NCBI GenBank assembly: GCA_963691705.1
Contig: OY829544.1
Coordinates: 4,347,501-4,411,500 of the forward strand
DNA length: 64,000 nt
Source: Viola odorata
Taxonomy: Eukaryota; Streptophyta; Magnoliopsida; Malpighiales; Violaceae
Reading direction: 5' to 3'
In this document: piece after piece, positions 1-10,776 of the stretch
How positions within the stretch are numbered: position 1 is the stretch's first letter
Layout of the letters: the number at the start of each line of letters is the position of its first letter
Translations under genes and position numbers: made by a program
The notes under the pieces: model-generated
Database searches by the model: none
Told to the model about the DNA's origin: nothing
What the model saw: the letters and a program-made list of their open reading frames with translations, nothing else

Positions 1-772
1 GTCAGATTACTTAGATTACTAAGTGAGGTAATTAAATAAAATAAGATAGACCTGAATGATTATTTCATTTGAAATCGAATCAATAATAATAAATTATACA
101 TTTTTTAAAAAATTATATTTATATCGAATTAAAAAAAAATCATTCTCACGTCGAATCATAACACAGTACACTAATTGCTATGCTTCATTTCTCCGCACCA
201 CACAACACATCGCGGTTATCACCAAACAGTAGGCCGAACACACCCTTAAATTATTTTGCTGATTGTGACTTACCAAAACCAAACTATAGTAAACTTCAAG
301 ACACAGTATCTAATTGCTTCAAAATAAAAATGAGAACAGAAGCTCACTAATCACTATACTAAGCATGTTTATACTATTGAGTTAATACAAAATCAAGCAC
401 AAATCTTGTCACTTAGTACTTTAAAATTATCGAGAAAAAAGTATAATTAAGCATTGATCATAGAGATTGAAAAAATGCTGAAATTCACCATTCCATAAAA
501 AAAAATGCAACTCTTCAATCTCATGATCATCAAGCTATAGTTAGCCATAAACAGTTGAGGATTTCTAATTTTATAAGCTGAAGAAATTTGTCAGGTAGAA
601 AAGCACACATTTCCTTTCAATTATTATTTTTAATGGGTGTCCTTATCTCAGGAGGAAAAACCGCTACACTCGATCCAAATTTCAAGCAAAAATCTTGTTT
701 TGGTTACAATGGATTTGCTTAATTTTGCTTTTTCTATAACAACCTTTAAATTTAGTGTGGTGCAGGTATAAC

Positions 773-2113
773 ATGTGTGCTAAAATCTCTGACGATCATT
801 TCTTTTCGACGAATGACCCAAAAAGTCCAAGAATCGTCAGGCTAGCGGACTTCTTGTTCTACAGCCTACCTCCTAGTCCCACAACAGGAATCCTAATGCC
901 TCAGTTTAATCCTGAAACCAAACCCCCGACCCCCAAAACTTACCGAGATGACCGTTCTAATGGAGATGATCAGTTCGAATTCATGACCGGTCAACGGTTC
1001 AGGATGGACGATAGTGGCTATGAAACCCCGGATATGAAACCCAGGGATGTAAAGGTGGTTCATCCGTGGCAAGATCTTCGTAGGCGTTGCGAATCGGAGC
1101 GTATGACGTGGCTTCCTAACATGTCATATCATGACGCGGAGGAGGAGTTGTTTTGCAACGGAAGAGCTACGCCTCTAAAGCCTCCCCCACGTTTCCAATA
1201 TACTAGTTTTGACAGCAGAAAATTGAGTCATCATGGATCCGCTACCGTGCCACCAAAGCTGCCTAGTTCGGTGCTGCCCAGTTCGATGCTGCCCAGTTCG
1301 GTGCTGCCTAGCTCGGTGCTTAAGATGCCATTCCAACGACAAAGCTTGTGGAATGATGATTTTGATCCATTCGTGGCAGCTTTGGAGAATGTCAAAGAGG
1401 AGAGGAAAGAAGAACATGAAGGACCCAGGCATAGACGCGCTTGGTCCATGTTGCCATTAGGTGGCTGCACAGCATTGGAACTTGATGACCATTTCGCCAA
1501 TGAAGAATGGCTAGGTTCAAGCAAGAGAACCGAGCCTCCTGAACCAAATCCTGCGAAAAAGAAAGAAGCGGGTCAGGGGAAAGTGGAAGAACGTATGGAA
1601 CCAATCAAGTTGTCTGAGCCAAAAGGAGTTGTGTTTGCTAGACGAGCAAGACTTGTGAAAATGGACCCAGAATGGCCAAAAAAGAAAATGACGAAAAATC
1701 TTCAAGATTCAAAGAAGATGGTGACAAATCTTCAAGAATCAAGAATAGTAGGAGGAGGTGGAGAGAGTAATGGCAAAGAAAGTTCATCATTCAGAATCGG
1801 CAAAGTTAGTAAGAGTAAGAGACACAAGGTGAAGAAATTTCTTATAAGTAGTGGTGCATCTTTAAGGAGTGTATCCTTGGGGAGTGTGTCCTTCAGGAAA
1901 ACATATGATGAAGAACAGCACAAGCAAGCAGATCAAAATGTGGAGATTCTAAAGTCTAAAATTACGACACAAAGCTGTTTTTTGTCGCATAAATCAGGTA
2001 AGAGTAATGAGGTGAAAGGACTGTCTCAAGTAAATAATAAGATGGCAATTGTAAAACATAGTAAACCAAATCCGTTTCTTTGCATGGGCGGCTTTGGTGC
2101 AAAATTTCTGTGA
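773..2113 (+). CDS. uncharacterised plant protein, long copy of a tandem pair
   Basis: Single-exon reading frame of 446 aa. The start is the ATG of MCAKISDDHFF; an in-frame GTG 18 bp upstream is not a plausible plant start, and the paralogue at 4910 begins at the matching place (MLPKISIDSFY). I do not recognise a named family and see no signal peptide or membrane segment. Conserved blocks shared with the paralogue are a proline-rich LKPPPR, then QRQSLWNDDFDPF..ALENVK, then RRAWSMLPL, and a basic PKGVVFARRARLVKM. The last 150 residues are very basic (KSKRHKVKKF) and end in a hydrophobic FLCMGGFGAKFL. Four LPSS(V/M) repeats lie in the middle. The basic tail would suit a nuclear or membrane-associated regulator, but that is inference only. 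Confidence 0.75.
   Translation: MCAKISDDHFFSTNDPKSPRIVRLADFLFYSLPPSPTTGILMPQFNPETKPPTPKTYRDDRSNGDDQFEFMTGQRFRMDDSGYETPDMKPRDVKVVHPWQDLRRRCESERMTWLPNMSYHDAEEELFCNGRATPLKPPPRFQYTSFDSRKLSHHGSATVPPKLPSSVLPSSMLPSSVLPSSVLKMPFQRQSLWNDDFDPFVAALENVKEERKEEHEGPRHRRAWSMLPLGGCTALELDDHFANEEWLGSSKRTEPPEPNPAKKKEAGQGKVEERMEPIKLSEPKGVVFARRARLVKMDPEWPKKKMTKNLQDSKKMVTNLQESRIVGGGGESNGKESSSFRIGKVSKSKRHKVKKFLISSGASLRSVSLGSVSFRKTYDEEQHKQADQNVEILKSKITTQSCFLSHKSGKSNEVKGLSQVNNKMAIVKHSKPNPFLCMGGFGAKFL
1259..1318 (+). repeat. 15-bp coding minisatellite, four units
   Basis: Four in-frame 15-bp units encode LPSS(V/M) four times inside the gene at 773. The units differ at only a few bases, so the expansion is recent. The paralogue at 4910 lacks it. 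Confidence 0.85.
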
Positions 2114-2210
2114 TTTGACCCCAAAATTGTTCTGTAGTATAAACATTTACAAAGCCTCATCACGTAAATTTAGTTACTAATACATGTTTTTTTGTGAAAA
2201 AATATAGAGT

Positions 2211-2631
2211 TAATGACATTTTAGACATTGTATTCAAATATATTTAATTTATTACTCTTTTAATTTTTTTATTATTTTGGACCTTGTACGCGCAGAAAAC
2301 TAAAATATTAGACCTTTCATTTTGATATGACCGTTAAGTGATGACATAGAATTTTTTTCTTTCAATTTGTTATCATTATTTTTTGTCCACGATATCACAT
2401 CATCAAATCAAAACAAAAAAAAGTACATGGAAATGAAGTGACGTACTTGTGAACAAAAAATAATGATAAAGAAATAAAAGGAAAAAATCCACATTTTCAC
2501 TTAACGGCTAAATCAGCATGTAGGGTCTATAATATCAGTTTTTTGCGAGTACAAGGATTAAAATGATAAAAATATTAACAGAGGGTCTAGTAAATTAAGT
2601 TTGCTCAAGTAGAAGGTCTAAAATATCATTA
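2211..2631. mobile_element. foldback MITE, about 420 bp
   Basis: The left end TAATGACATTTTAGAC and the inverted right end (TAATGATATTTTAGAC on the other strand) form long imperfect terminal inverted repeats. Inner parts also pair, for example ATTATTTTTTGTCCAC with GTGAACAAAAAATAAT. There is no coding capacity. A half copy of the same family lies at 41288-41510. The superfamily is not certain. Confidence 0.7.
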
Positions 2632-2834
2632 GCCGAAAAAATATATTTCACTAGATATTGCTTTTTTTTTTGTGATAAACATTCTAGGAAGGTGAGGAAA
2701 ACTGCCAATGAAATGTTCCACGAAATATCCAAAAGTGACTCTAAGCATGGATAGAGAACTTACATCCTTAATTAGATGTTCATTGGGAACTTGAAGCGAA
2801 AGATCCTAAGCGTAGCAGGTTGGATCCTTCTGAA

Positions 2835-4003
2835 GCGAAAGATCCTAAGCAGTAACAGATAAAAAGGCTCTTCCAAGTGTCCTTGACATCCAAGAAGCTG
2901 CATGAAGCAACCGCTTGTTAGTTCATCATTTTTTGCGAGCCTAACACGTAATGTGCAAATAATGACTAAATGAATCCAAGAAAACAATGTAATACAGTTT
3001 GAGATACAGGCCCAACCTTGGCACTGACACCATCTGGCATAATCTTGTTCTTTACCTTCAACTTCACATAATCATTGCGGTTGAACTTGGTGAAACCCCT
3101 GCACATAATTAATCAAATAAGTAAGCATACAAATGCAAATTGTGTTCTTGACAACTCTGCCATATGACATGAAAAGAATTGACAGTTGAAGAATGAAAAT
3201 ACGTAGACATGTTGACAGCACAATCAACCCATGTATAGAGTTGAATTAACTAAGAGGCAGGTCTCCATGACAAGAAGTAAGCAAATGGAAGAAATGAGAT
3301 CAGAGAATTTCTAGCAACAAACAACCACAAGTGTGAGTTGCACCTCGACAAATGAAGACAATTGATCACATTGACGCACAAATTGTTTTGGAACAGGCAA
3401 AAAACGAACAATGATCTTTTGTCAGACCAGGCAACTTGAATTTTGCACGACAGAGAGCATTCTGTGCATGATGACTGTTTCTGTCCTGCATCGGACAAAC
3501 AGAAGAACCTGTCGAATGGAAACTCAAGCACGAGTTCCCCAAATACACCCAGGAGGGGAATTCATCAACTCTCTTTGTTCTTTTTCATTCCAACATCATA
3601 AATTTTGATCTTGGGGTCAGGCACACCATCAAAATGACCTTGAAGGTCCTGGGAAAAGAAATCAAAAATGAATTCTCAAGTAAACAACAATTGCCTTCAA
3701 AAATCAATTAACAACAACAAAACCACCAAATGTCTAACAAACAAACCACCAAATAGCTACTTGAACAGTAAAAGATAAATTCGACAGGCACCGCTTTTCT
3801 ACTCCAGTTAAATTAGGCAAGCAAGATACTCAATTTCCTAATCAAAATATTCGACACTAAAGTTGCAAAACAAGCAGTAGCTATTTCCGGTGGCGCTAAA
3901 CAAAAATTTGAATCCAACAAAACAAAAATCTGAAAGATCTAGTAAACAATCTGATACACTTCTGAAGCACCTAAGATAGTGGAAGGAACTTACTTCTCCC
4001 AGT
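2835..4003 (-). pseudogene. 60S ribosomal protein uL16 (RPL10) pseudogene, introns retained
   Basis: Read on the minus strand, pieces of uL16 follow in the right order. Around 3993-4003 is GGGAGAAG before a GTAAGT-like donor, matching a start MGRR whose ATG has become ACT. Near 3550-3630 is GVPDPKIKIYDVGMKK, followed by a stop. Near 3405-3500 is DRNSHHAQNALCRAKFKLPG. At 3007-3098 is GFTKFNRNDYVKLK..MPDGVSAK, and at 2838-2897 is LLGCQGHLEE. About 70 central residues are missing, and stops and frameshifts break the rest. GTGCAG precedes the GFTKF block and ATGCAG precedes the LLGC block, so introns are kept. The copy therefore arose by DNA duplication, not retrotransposition. uL16 is normally a large-subunit protein at the peptidyl-transferase centre; this copy cannot make it. 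Confidence 0.85.
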
Positions 4004-4586
4004 GATGACAGCCTCTGCTACAGAAGAGAGCATGACGACAGCCTTTGAGCAACCCCTTCCCTCTCTTCTTTAGTTTTTCCTCCTTGTTCAGTTCGTAAGA
4101 GTCGGAAAAGAAAAATGAGGAGGCGCGCCTTCTCGTGGTACTTTAAATGGGCCTACATGTTGTCTTTTAGCCCACTAAAAATCTCAGTTTTGCCTGTTCT
4201 GAGTCTTCTGACTCCTAGAAGTTTGCTTTTATTCTAGTAGTCATTAGTCATAGCAACAACTTATAACATCTCAGTTTTGCCTGTTCTGAGTCTTCTGACT
4301 TCTAACTCAATTTTTTTAAAGTAAAGTTGAATTCACCAGAAACTTTTTGGTCAATCGAGTCCGTCATGTGTTGATCGCTTTGTGATCGTTTTTCACCGTT
4401 TCGAAAAATTAAAATTTTCATTCTTCTTTTGACCATCATCACGTCAATAAAATCATCAATTTATACGAAAAAAAAAAACATATATGCATACGATGGTGAC
4501 GTTTCGTCTTTCCATAATACTTTTATAGAAAAAAAACACGAGCTGACTAATTCAAACTCGAACTGAACATATAAATACTCAGTTTA

Positions 4587-4675
<89 letters not shown>
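4587..4675. repeat. (AAT)n microsatellite
   Basis: An almost pure run of about 29 AAT units, 235 bp upstream of the second paralogue's start codon. It is probably polymorphic between individuals. Confidence 0.95.
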
Positions 4676-4909
4676 GAAGGTAGTTGAGTGTGCTACATTC
4701 TACCGACCGATGCAACGGTAAGATACCAAGAATTTATCATTCGTAAGTTGAAAAAAGAAACCTTGAATGATAATTTGAATGCTAAAGCAGACCCTACTCC
4801 ATATGTAGAGACGGTAGAAGCAACCTATGATTAAGAAACTTAACTAGAAAAAATAAATTGATTAATTCCTTTCGATTACCCACGCTTTCTTACATCCTTT
4901 ACCATAATC

Positions 4910-5683
4910 ATGTTGCCTAAAATTTCAATAGATTCTTTCTATGCAAGTGAACCCAGACCCAAAATCAGTTGGAAATTCAACATGAAGGAGAAGTTTTTTT
5001 GTGGAGCGCCTACTAGTCCTACGCCATTCACAACAACGATAAGTGAAGATCAAAATTTCGACCTCAAGTTCTTAGATGCCTGTAATCGTTCGCACGTCAG
5101 TGATTCTGATCTTGATGATGCTGCATTGGTAAGGCAGGAAGTGTTTCAAGTTCAGCACAAGAAGGCAGTGTCATTTCCTACCATATCATTAGTTGATGAG
5201 TCGTGTCGTGACGGAAAAATTGTACCACTAAAGCTTCCTCCGCGGTGTCGAAACATAGCCGATGAAAATTTTGGTCGCAAAAGTTCTACTCCGGGCAAAT
5301 CATCTGCCTGGAGAAAAGCTAAGAAATCAATTCAAAGGCAGAAGTTGTGGAATGATAATTTTGATCCGTTCTCGGTAGCTTTGGAGAATGTCAAAGGAGA
5401 CTATTATGGAAAATTCCAAGGGATCAACCATAAACGGGCCCAGTCCATGTTGCCATTATGGGCCGACTCTGAATTGGGCCTTATTGACTCTGTGGAATGG
5501 GAGGGCAATGGCCAGGAACATAAACAGTTGGATCCTAAACATATCATGCCAAGCCTAAAGCCGGTTAAAAAAGAGGGTCCAACATGTTCACCAAGGAGGT
5601 TTGAGCTGCCAAAAGGAGTTTTGCATGCCAGAAAAATAAGACAAATGGAAATGGACACAAAAATGGGCCAAAAAGCCCGTTAA
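4910..5683 (+). CDS. uncharacterised plant protein, short copy of the tandem pair
   Basis: Intronless 257-aa frame starting MLPKISIDSFY. It is collinear with the gene at 773: the N-terminal KIS motif, LKLPPR, QRQKLWNDNFDPF..ALENVK, KRAQSMLPL, and ELPKGVLHARKIRQMEM near the C-terminus. It stops right after that last block, so it lacks the 150-residue basic tail and the LPSS repeats of its neighbour. Several conserved blocks show radical changes, yet the frame is open throughout. That suggests a working but shortened duplicate rather than a dead one. The function is unknown. An ATG-initiated start matches the paralogue's start, which supports the choice. Confidence 0.65.
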   Translation: MLPKISIDSFYASEPRPKISWKFNMKEKFFCGAPTSPTPFTTTISEDQNFDLKFLDACNRSHVSDSDLDDAALVRQEVFQVQHKKAVSFPTISLVDESCRDGKIVPLKLPPRCRNIADENFGRKSSTPGKSSAWRKAKKSIQRQKLWNDNFDPFSVALENVKGDYYGKFQGINHKRAQSMLPLWADSELGLIDSVEWEGNGQEHKQLDPKHIMPSLKPVKKEGPTCSPRRFELPKGVLHARKIRQMEMDTKMGQKAR

Positions 5684-6383
5684 GAGTTCTACCGAGCTAC
5701 AAAGGTGTGACGTGCCATTCAAAGCATCTACCGGTTGCACTGCCAATTTCCATAAAATGTATATATAGATTTAATTTGTATTTAATTTTGTTTGAGAGCA
5801 TATAATAGACTTTCTTTGATAAATCATAGAATCATTGCCACGAACTGCCAATTTCCAAGTCTGCTACTAGTTATCTTATCTAGTTATCATGTACTGATGC
5901 ATCTATGAGGACAAAGGTTGTCTGCAAATATTCGAAATCTCCATTCGTGAACATCCATTCCATCACAAAAGACGGTATTTCTAGCATTTCTTGCCTCAAT
6001 TCATGGCAATCATTATCTTACAAGAGAAGAAGAATGAGGAGATAACTGATGTATACATTCCTGTTTAAGGTAAAGCCAGTACAAGATTCAAACTGATGCA
6101 TTGGCACTTGCTTTCGAGACAGTCAACTGAAATTTTCATATGGAGTAATTAATGTACATCAAATTTAGCAACAAGTAATTGCAGGTTCTTTACATATTAT
6201 CGTCGCGATCCCCTTCGAGAGACGATGAACAATCGGCCCCAAGTACCCACATCAATGCCAATTAGATGCCCAAGTTCAACTTTTGAAAACCACTAATGTA
6301 AAATGTGGGCAATTGAAATGGTTCAATTATACTTGCAAGAAACCTAGGCTTCTATGATTAAAATTAAGGTTTAACTTTGTAAG
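5684..6383. other. intergenic, no gene seen
   Basis: 3' flank of the short paralogue followed by unremarkable AT-rich sequence. No open frame with codon structure and no known motif was recognised. Confidence 0.5.
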
Positions 6384-8397
6384 TTGCCGTTTGGCATTCT
6401 GGTTTGGTGCCCAGAATGCCTTTTCCCAAACCAAATTTGATTATTAGGTGTTTGGCAAACACCTTCCAACCGAACTTTTCCAAAAGTTCGTTTGGTTCCC
6501 TTTGTATTTTTTACCTTTTTGAGCCTGAAGCAAATTGGTGCCTGTTTGGCATTAAGGGTTGGGTGGCCAACCCAACTTTTTTCAACCAAGAAGTTGCCGA
6601 AAGTGTTTGGCATTGCATCAGCTCAACTTTCTAGGTGAGAAGTTGGCTTTTGCAAAGGAGGAAAATGGGCTGTTTAGAGGGTTTTGATCACTGGAGGAAA
6701 TTGGACCAGTGAAAAAAAGTCCGGTCGTTTAAGGACACGGGAAGGAGGCTAAGGTTAATGAAACTTTCATAAATCCAAAAATACCCCTCGGTATTTATTT
6801 CATCGCGTCCGTTTTTTCTTCTTCTTCCTCAGTTTTTGCATCAAATCTCTCTCCTCAAACCCGACCAGACCTCTCCAAAATCAATTTTCCTCAAACCAAT
6901 TCCACTCAAATCTTCTCCGAATCCTCTCAAAATTTGACCAAACATTACCTACATCCATTCAAACAAAACCCAACAATTTATTTCGAAATCCATCCGTAAA
7001 ATCACTCTCAAATCAAAAACTCCCAATTTCGAATCCCTAACCCCCAATTTCGTTTTTTTACCCTATAATCCTTCTTCTTCCTCTCACGGCGGCGCCGGCC
7101 CTCAATCTCACGCTCTCACAATTTTGATTTGCTTAATTTTTATTTAATTGGTATTTTTTGGCTGGATTTAATTGATGTTTGCTGGTTGGTTTAATTTAAT
7201 TTTTATGGCTTTTTCTTCTCCATGGCGACACGTTCTCCTTCTCTTATGGTTTTGATGGATGAGGCGATTGTGATGGTGATGGTGTTGTGGATGTGCGGCG
7301 GTGGTGGGTGGCTGTGGTGAATCGGAGATTGAGGGAGATGTGAGGAAATTGGGATTGAAATTGGATTGGATTGGATTAATTGGATTATGGCGGAGGAGAG
7401 GCAGAGGAAGAAGGTGAACAGTACTTGTACCAAATTAATTATAATGGCACAATGGTAAATTAGAGTTATTTGTTTATTTATTCGGTTCGAGCTAATCGGG
7501 ACGAGAAATCTTGCTCAAAACTGTTAAAATTCGAACGAAAAATACCGAAATGTGAAATAAAATATAATAAAAGAAATGATACGAAATATAAATATAAAAA
7601 TGTAAAATATAATTTCTTTTAGTTTTTTTATTATTTAGCAATTTTAACTAATATTTACAAAATGCAAGGTCAAGTTACTCTTTTCAACAATTAATAATGA
7701 AATATTAATATTTTTTAACCTACTATAAATTACCGCAAATTAATCACACTAAATTATTCTATTAGTTTGGATAAATTATTAATGAAAATAAATATTATTA
7801 AAAGTAGAAAATATATTACATAAATTTTAACTTTAAATTGATTAAAAGTGTATAACTCAAACATGTACTTTAGAAATAACGGTTTATGGCACCACGGGGT
7901 CCCTAACTAAAAAATGTTGTTGGAACAAAATTGTAGCATAATTTTTAATTATAAATAAAATATTAATTATTTACTTATAGAAATATATTGATTAAAAATA
8001 TTTATATAGAGTTTGCAAAAAATTTAATATGATGCTTTAAACCATGGTATTAATAACTTATATTTGTTATGGTATTAATAAGTTTAATTTATTTAAAATA
8101 TTAGATAAATATTAGGTGGTAGATATTAGATTATAAATAAATTGATTAAAAACATATATAAAGATACTAAAAAAATTAATTCTAACACTTAAAATTAATT
8201 ATGCCCTTTATGGTCATTTTACATTCCAAACATAGTTTTAAAACAATTTTTACCAAACACCAAAAACAACTTCTGGGTTTCCCCACAGAACTTTTAACAA
8301 ACATTTACCAAATAGCAAATTCAGTTCTGAAAAAGTCAGCTTCTGACTTTTTTCCACCCAACTTTTTTCCACCGAACCGGAACGCCAAACAGGCCCT
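6384..8397. mobile_element. possible non-autonomous DNA transposon (tentative)
   Basis: The left boundary reads GCCGTTTGGCATTCTGGTTT and the right boundary, on the opposite strand, reads GCCTGTTTGGCGTTCCGGTT. These are imperfect terminal inverted repeats of the GG(G/C)CTGTTTGG style seen in PIF/Harbinger-like MITEs. The interior has CT-rich leader-like DNA (6800-7100) and AT-rich sequence but no transposase. No clear target-site duplication was found, so the pairing of these ends may be accidental and two nested elements are possible. Confidence 0.3.
8046..8397. repeat. dispersed repeat, copy 1 (pairs with 10336-10712)
   Basis: About 350 bp align with 10336-10712. Shared stretches include ATGGTCATTTTACATTCCAA, CACAGAACTTTTAACAAA and AAAGATACTAAAAAAATTAA, and both end in a GCCAAACAGGCCC or GTCAAACAGACCC terminus. 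It looks like one end of a DNA transposon family. Confidence 0.7.
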
Positions 8398-8569
8398 TGG
8401 TCCAGGGACCAAAAGTTCGTTTTGGAAAGGACACGGGAAGGAGGCAACAAATTTATTTGGACAAAAATATATACATCCAACTTTGAAAGATTTACACTTA
8501 AACCTGGTATATAATTTGTTCTTCCACCCCAATCTCAAACATTTGTTCTTCTGCCCCTCCAGACCAACG

Positions 8570-9870
8570 AAAACCCTAACCCTCGACATCTCTCTCTAGT
8601 TCTCTCCCAATCTCCTACCCCAATCTCCATCGCATTGGTCCTCTTCAAATCAAAAGTCCGTCTAATTGGAATTCGTCTCTCTCCGTCGGTTAAAGACTCT
8701 GTCTTTATTGTTGGGTCGTTGAAGTTGAAGGGGGGTTCTTAAATTGGTGGAGCTCTCTCGGCGTTAAACGTTGAATTTGGCAATTAGGTGAGAAGGGTTC
8801 CTGTTTCTAGTGTCTCTTTCAATTTCCAAGCTTGGTGGAGAGAGAAATGGCAGTAAATTTCTGGGTTTTCCCTTTTTCTTCCTGGGTTTTGATCTTCTTC
8901 TGTTTAGTTTGGATTTCAATTTCAATGCTTGCTTTACTTGTTGAAAGAATTGCTGAAGGTGAAAAAAATTACTAAAAGGAATTTGTTTATTAGAAGCAAC
9001 AACTGATTGTGTTGTGTCTGTGATATGTGTTTATTGATCTTTATCTTGATTGGCAATGCTGTGTTGTTTTTATCAGTTCTTGATAAGTCTCTTGTATAAT
9101 AGGGGTAATTGCTATGGTGATTCAGGCATCTTTGTTTGTCGCTTTATTCGTATGAAAGTTTTGGATTGGAATTGGTTACTGAATTTTCAGCCGCACACAC
9201 GTGATGGTGAAAAGCTGTAAAAAGTTGAATTGGGGAATGCCAGGCATTAGGTGCATAAGTGTCCATAACAAATGGAGGATTGAGATCTTGCCAAATCAGC
9301 TGAGTTTGTAAAATACTAACACTTCCCCAATTGTCAACTGAGTAATAGATAATCTATAATACCACCATGCTGTCGGGATAAACTTTTTTTCTCGATCCAA
9401 AATATCACAATTCAACAATGTGTGTCTCTACCTGGTTTTGACTGAAATGTCTTTTAAGTTAATGGTTGTAATTAGGTTTGCAATTAGAGCGATCTGTTAA
9501 AAGAGTTTTGACGTGTATTGTGGATTCCCTTTCTTTCAATTGCAGTTATCTTCGTATCCTCTTCAGCCCTGAGAATAGTGACTGAGTTGGCTTTTGTGCT
9601 CATGTCTATTTTTATTGCAGAACTGCCAGCCAAAACTATGAGCTGCAATGTGTGTTCTTCAAGTTGTCCCGAGCAGAACCTATGAGCTGCATTCAGAAGC
9701 TGGGAACCAGCGGCGAGCAGGGCCTGCAAGACTACAATAAAATACATATCGCAATAAATGTCATGTTCATCGAACTTTTTCGCTTGTGTACATGTAAAGA
9801 AGAATATAAATGTCCTCTTATGTTATTAAGGGTCAGATGTTTGCTTGCTTGAAATAAAGCTTTGGATCTG
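8570..9870 (+). other. possible spliced transcript with no clear protein
   Basis: A CT-rich, ATG-free leader-like stretch (8570-8786) ends in a good donor (TTAG|GTGAGA). Acceptor-like TTTCAATTGCAG (ending near 9545) and TTTTTATTGCAG (near 9620) follow. After the second, two overlapping ATGs open frames of 15 codons (MSCNVCSSSCPEQNL) and about 56 codons (MSCIQKLGTSGEQG and on), and an AATAAA lies near 9853. This has the shape of a gene with a 5'-UTR intron. Neither frame resembles a family I know, so it may be a non-coding RNA or a gene remnant. Confidence 0.3.
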
Positions 9871-10335
9871 AACTATGCGTAGATGTCCTTGTTGTGGGGG
9901 ATTGTATAATGTTATTTTTGCATGATAGCAAACCTTGTAAACTCAAACATATTTGCATCATGTGATTCCCTCCCACTCCAATCTTTGTTTCTTTGTTTGT
10001 TTTTGTTTTTTTGTTTTTTTATAAAAAAATAAGGATCTCATAAAACAATTGGGGCTTATAAAAAAGAATACACTGATAAAAATACAAGAAATTATTCTAT
10101 AAAAGAAAGAAAGAAATAATGAGTATGTACCTAGATCGCAAAACTTGATTGAAGAAAAATTACGATTAGTTGATAATCATTAAGAGTAGTTTAATTAATA
10201 ATTATATAATAATTATAATCTAACAATTGTTTTGATTACTATAAAAACTAAAAAAATATGAAATATGCAAGTTATTCATGTAATTCCAAAAATATTTTAT
10301 TTTTCTATTATATTAGATAAATATCTTTTATTTAT

Positions 10336-10712
10336 TTATAGTATTAATAACTCAATTTTTTATGGTATTAATAAATTTTAATTTTTTATGATTTAAATAA
10401 GTTTGATTTATTTATGATATTAGATAAATATTCCGTGATAAATGTTAGATTATAAATAAATTGAACATATATAAAGATACTAAAAAAATTAATTATAACA
10501 CTTGAAATGAGTCATGCCTTTTATGGTCATTTTACATTCCAACCATAGTTTTAAAAGTTGTTTTACCAAACAGCATAAACAATTTCTGGTTTTCTCACAG
10601 AACTTTTAACAAATATTTACCAAACAGCTACTCCTTTTCCAGCTAGTTATTTTCAAACAGAACTTCTTCCCACGGAACTTTTCCAGCTAGAACCGAAACG
10701 TCAAACAGACCC
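10336..10712. repeat. dispersed repeat, copy 2 (pairs with 8046-8397)
   Basis: Diverged second copy of the transposon end at 8046, ending in GTCAAACAGACCC. It lies just beyond the 3' end of the F-box gene. Confidence 0.7.
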
Positions 10713-10776
10713 TAAACCCTGCTCCAAGATTAGAATTGCGGTTGAACTATAATGCAGCTGTTTTATACTGTCAAGC

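Noticed and set aside
755..772. In-frame extension of the first gene from a GTG
   Set aside because: A GTG start is not expected in plants, and the paralogue begins at the ATG that matches 773.
7203..7433. Minus-strand frame rich in Ser, Pro and His
   Set aside because: Low-complexity translation of GGTGGT/GATGGTG repeats in a leader-like region; no gene structure.
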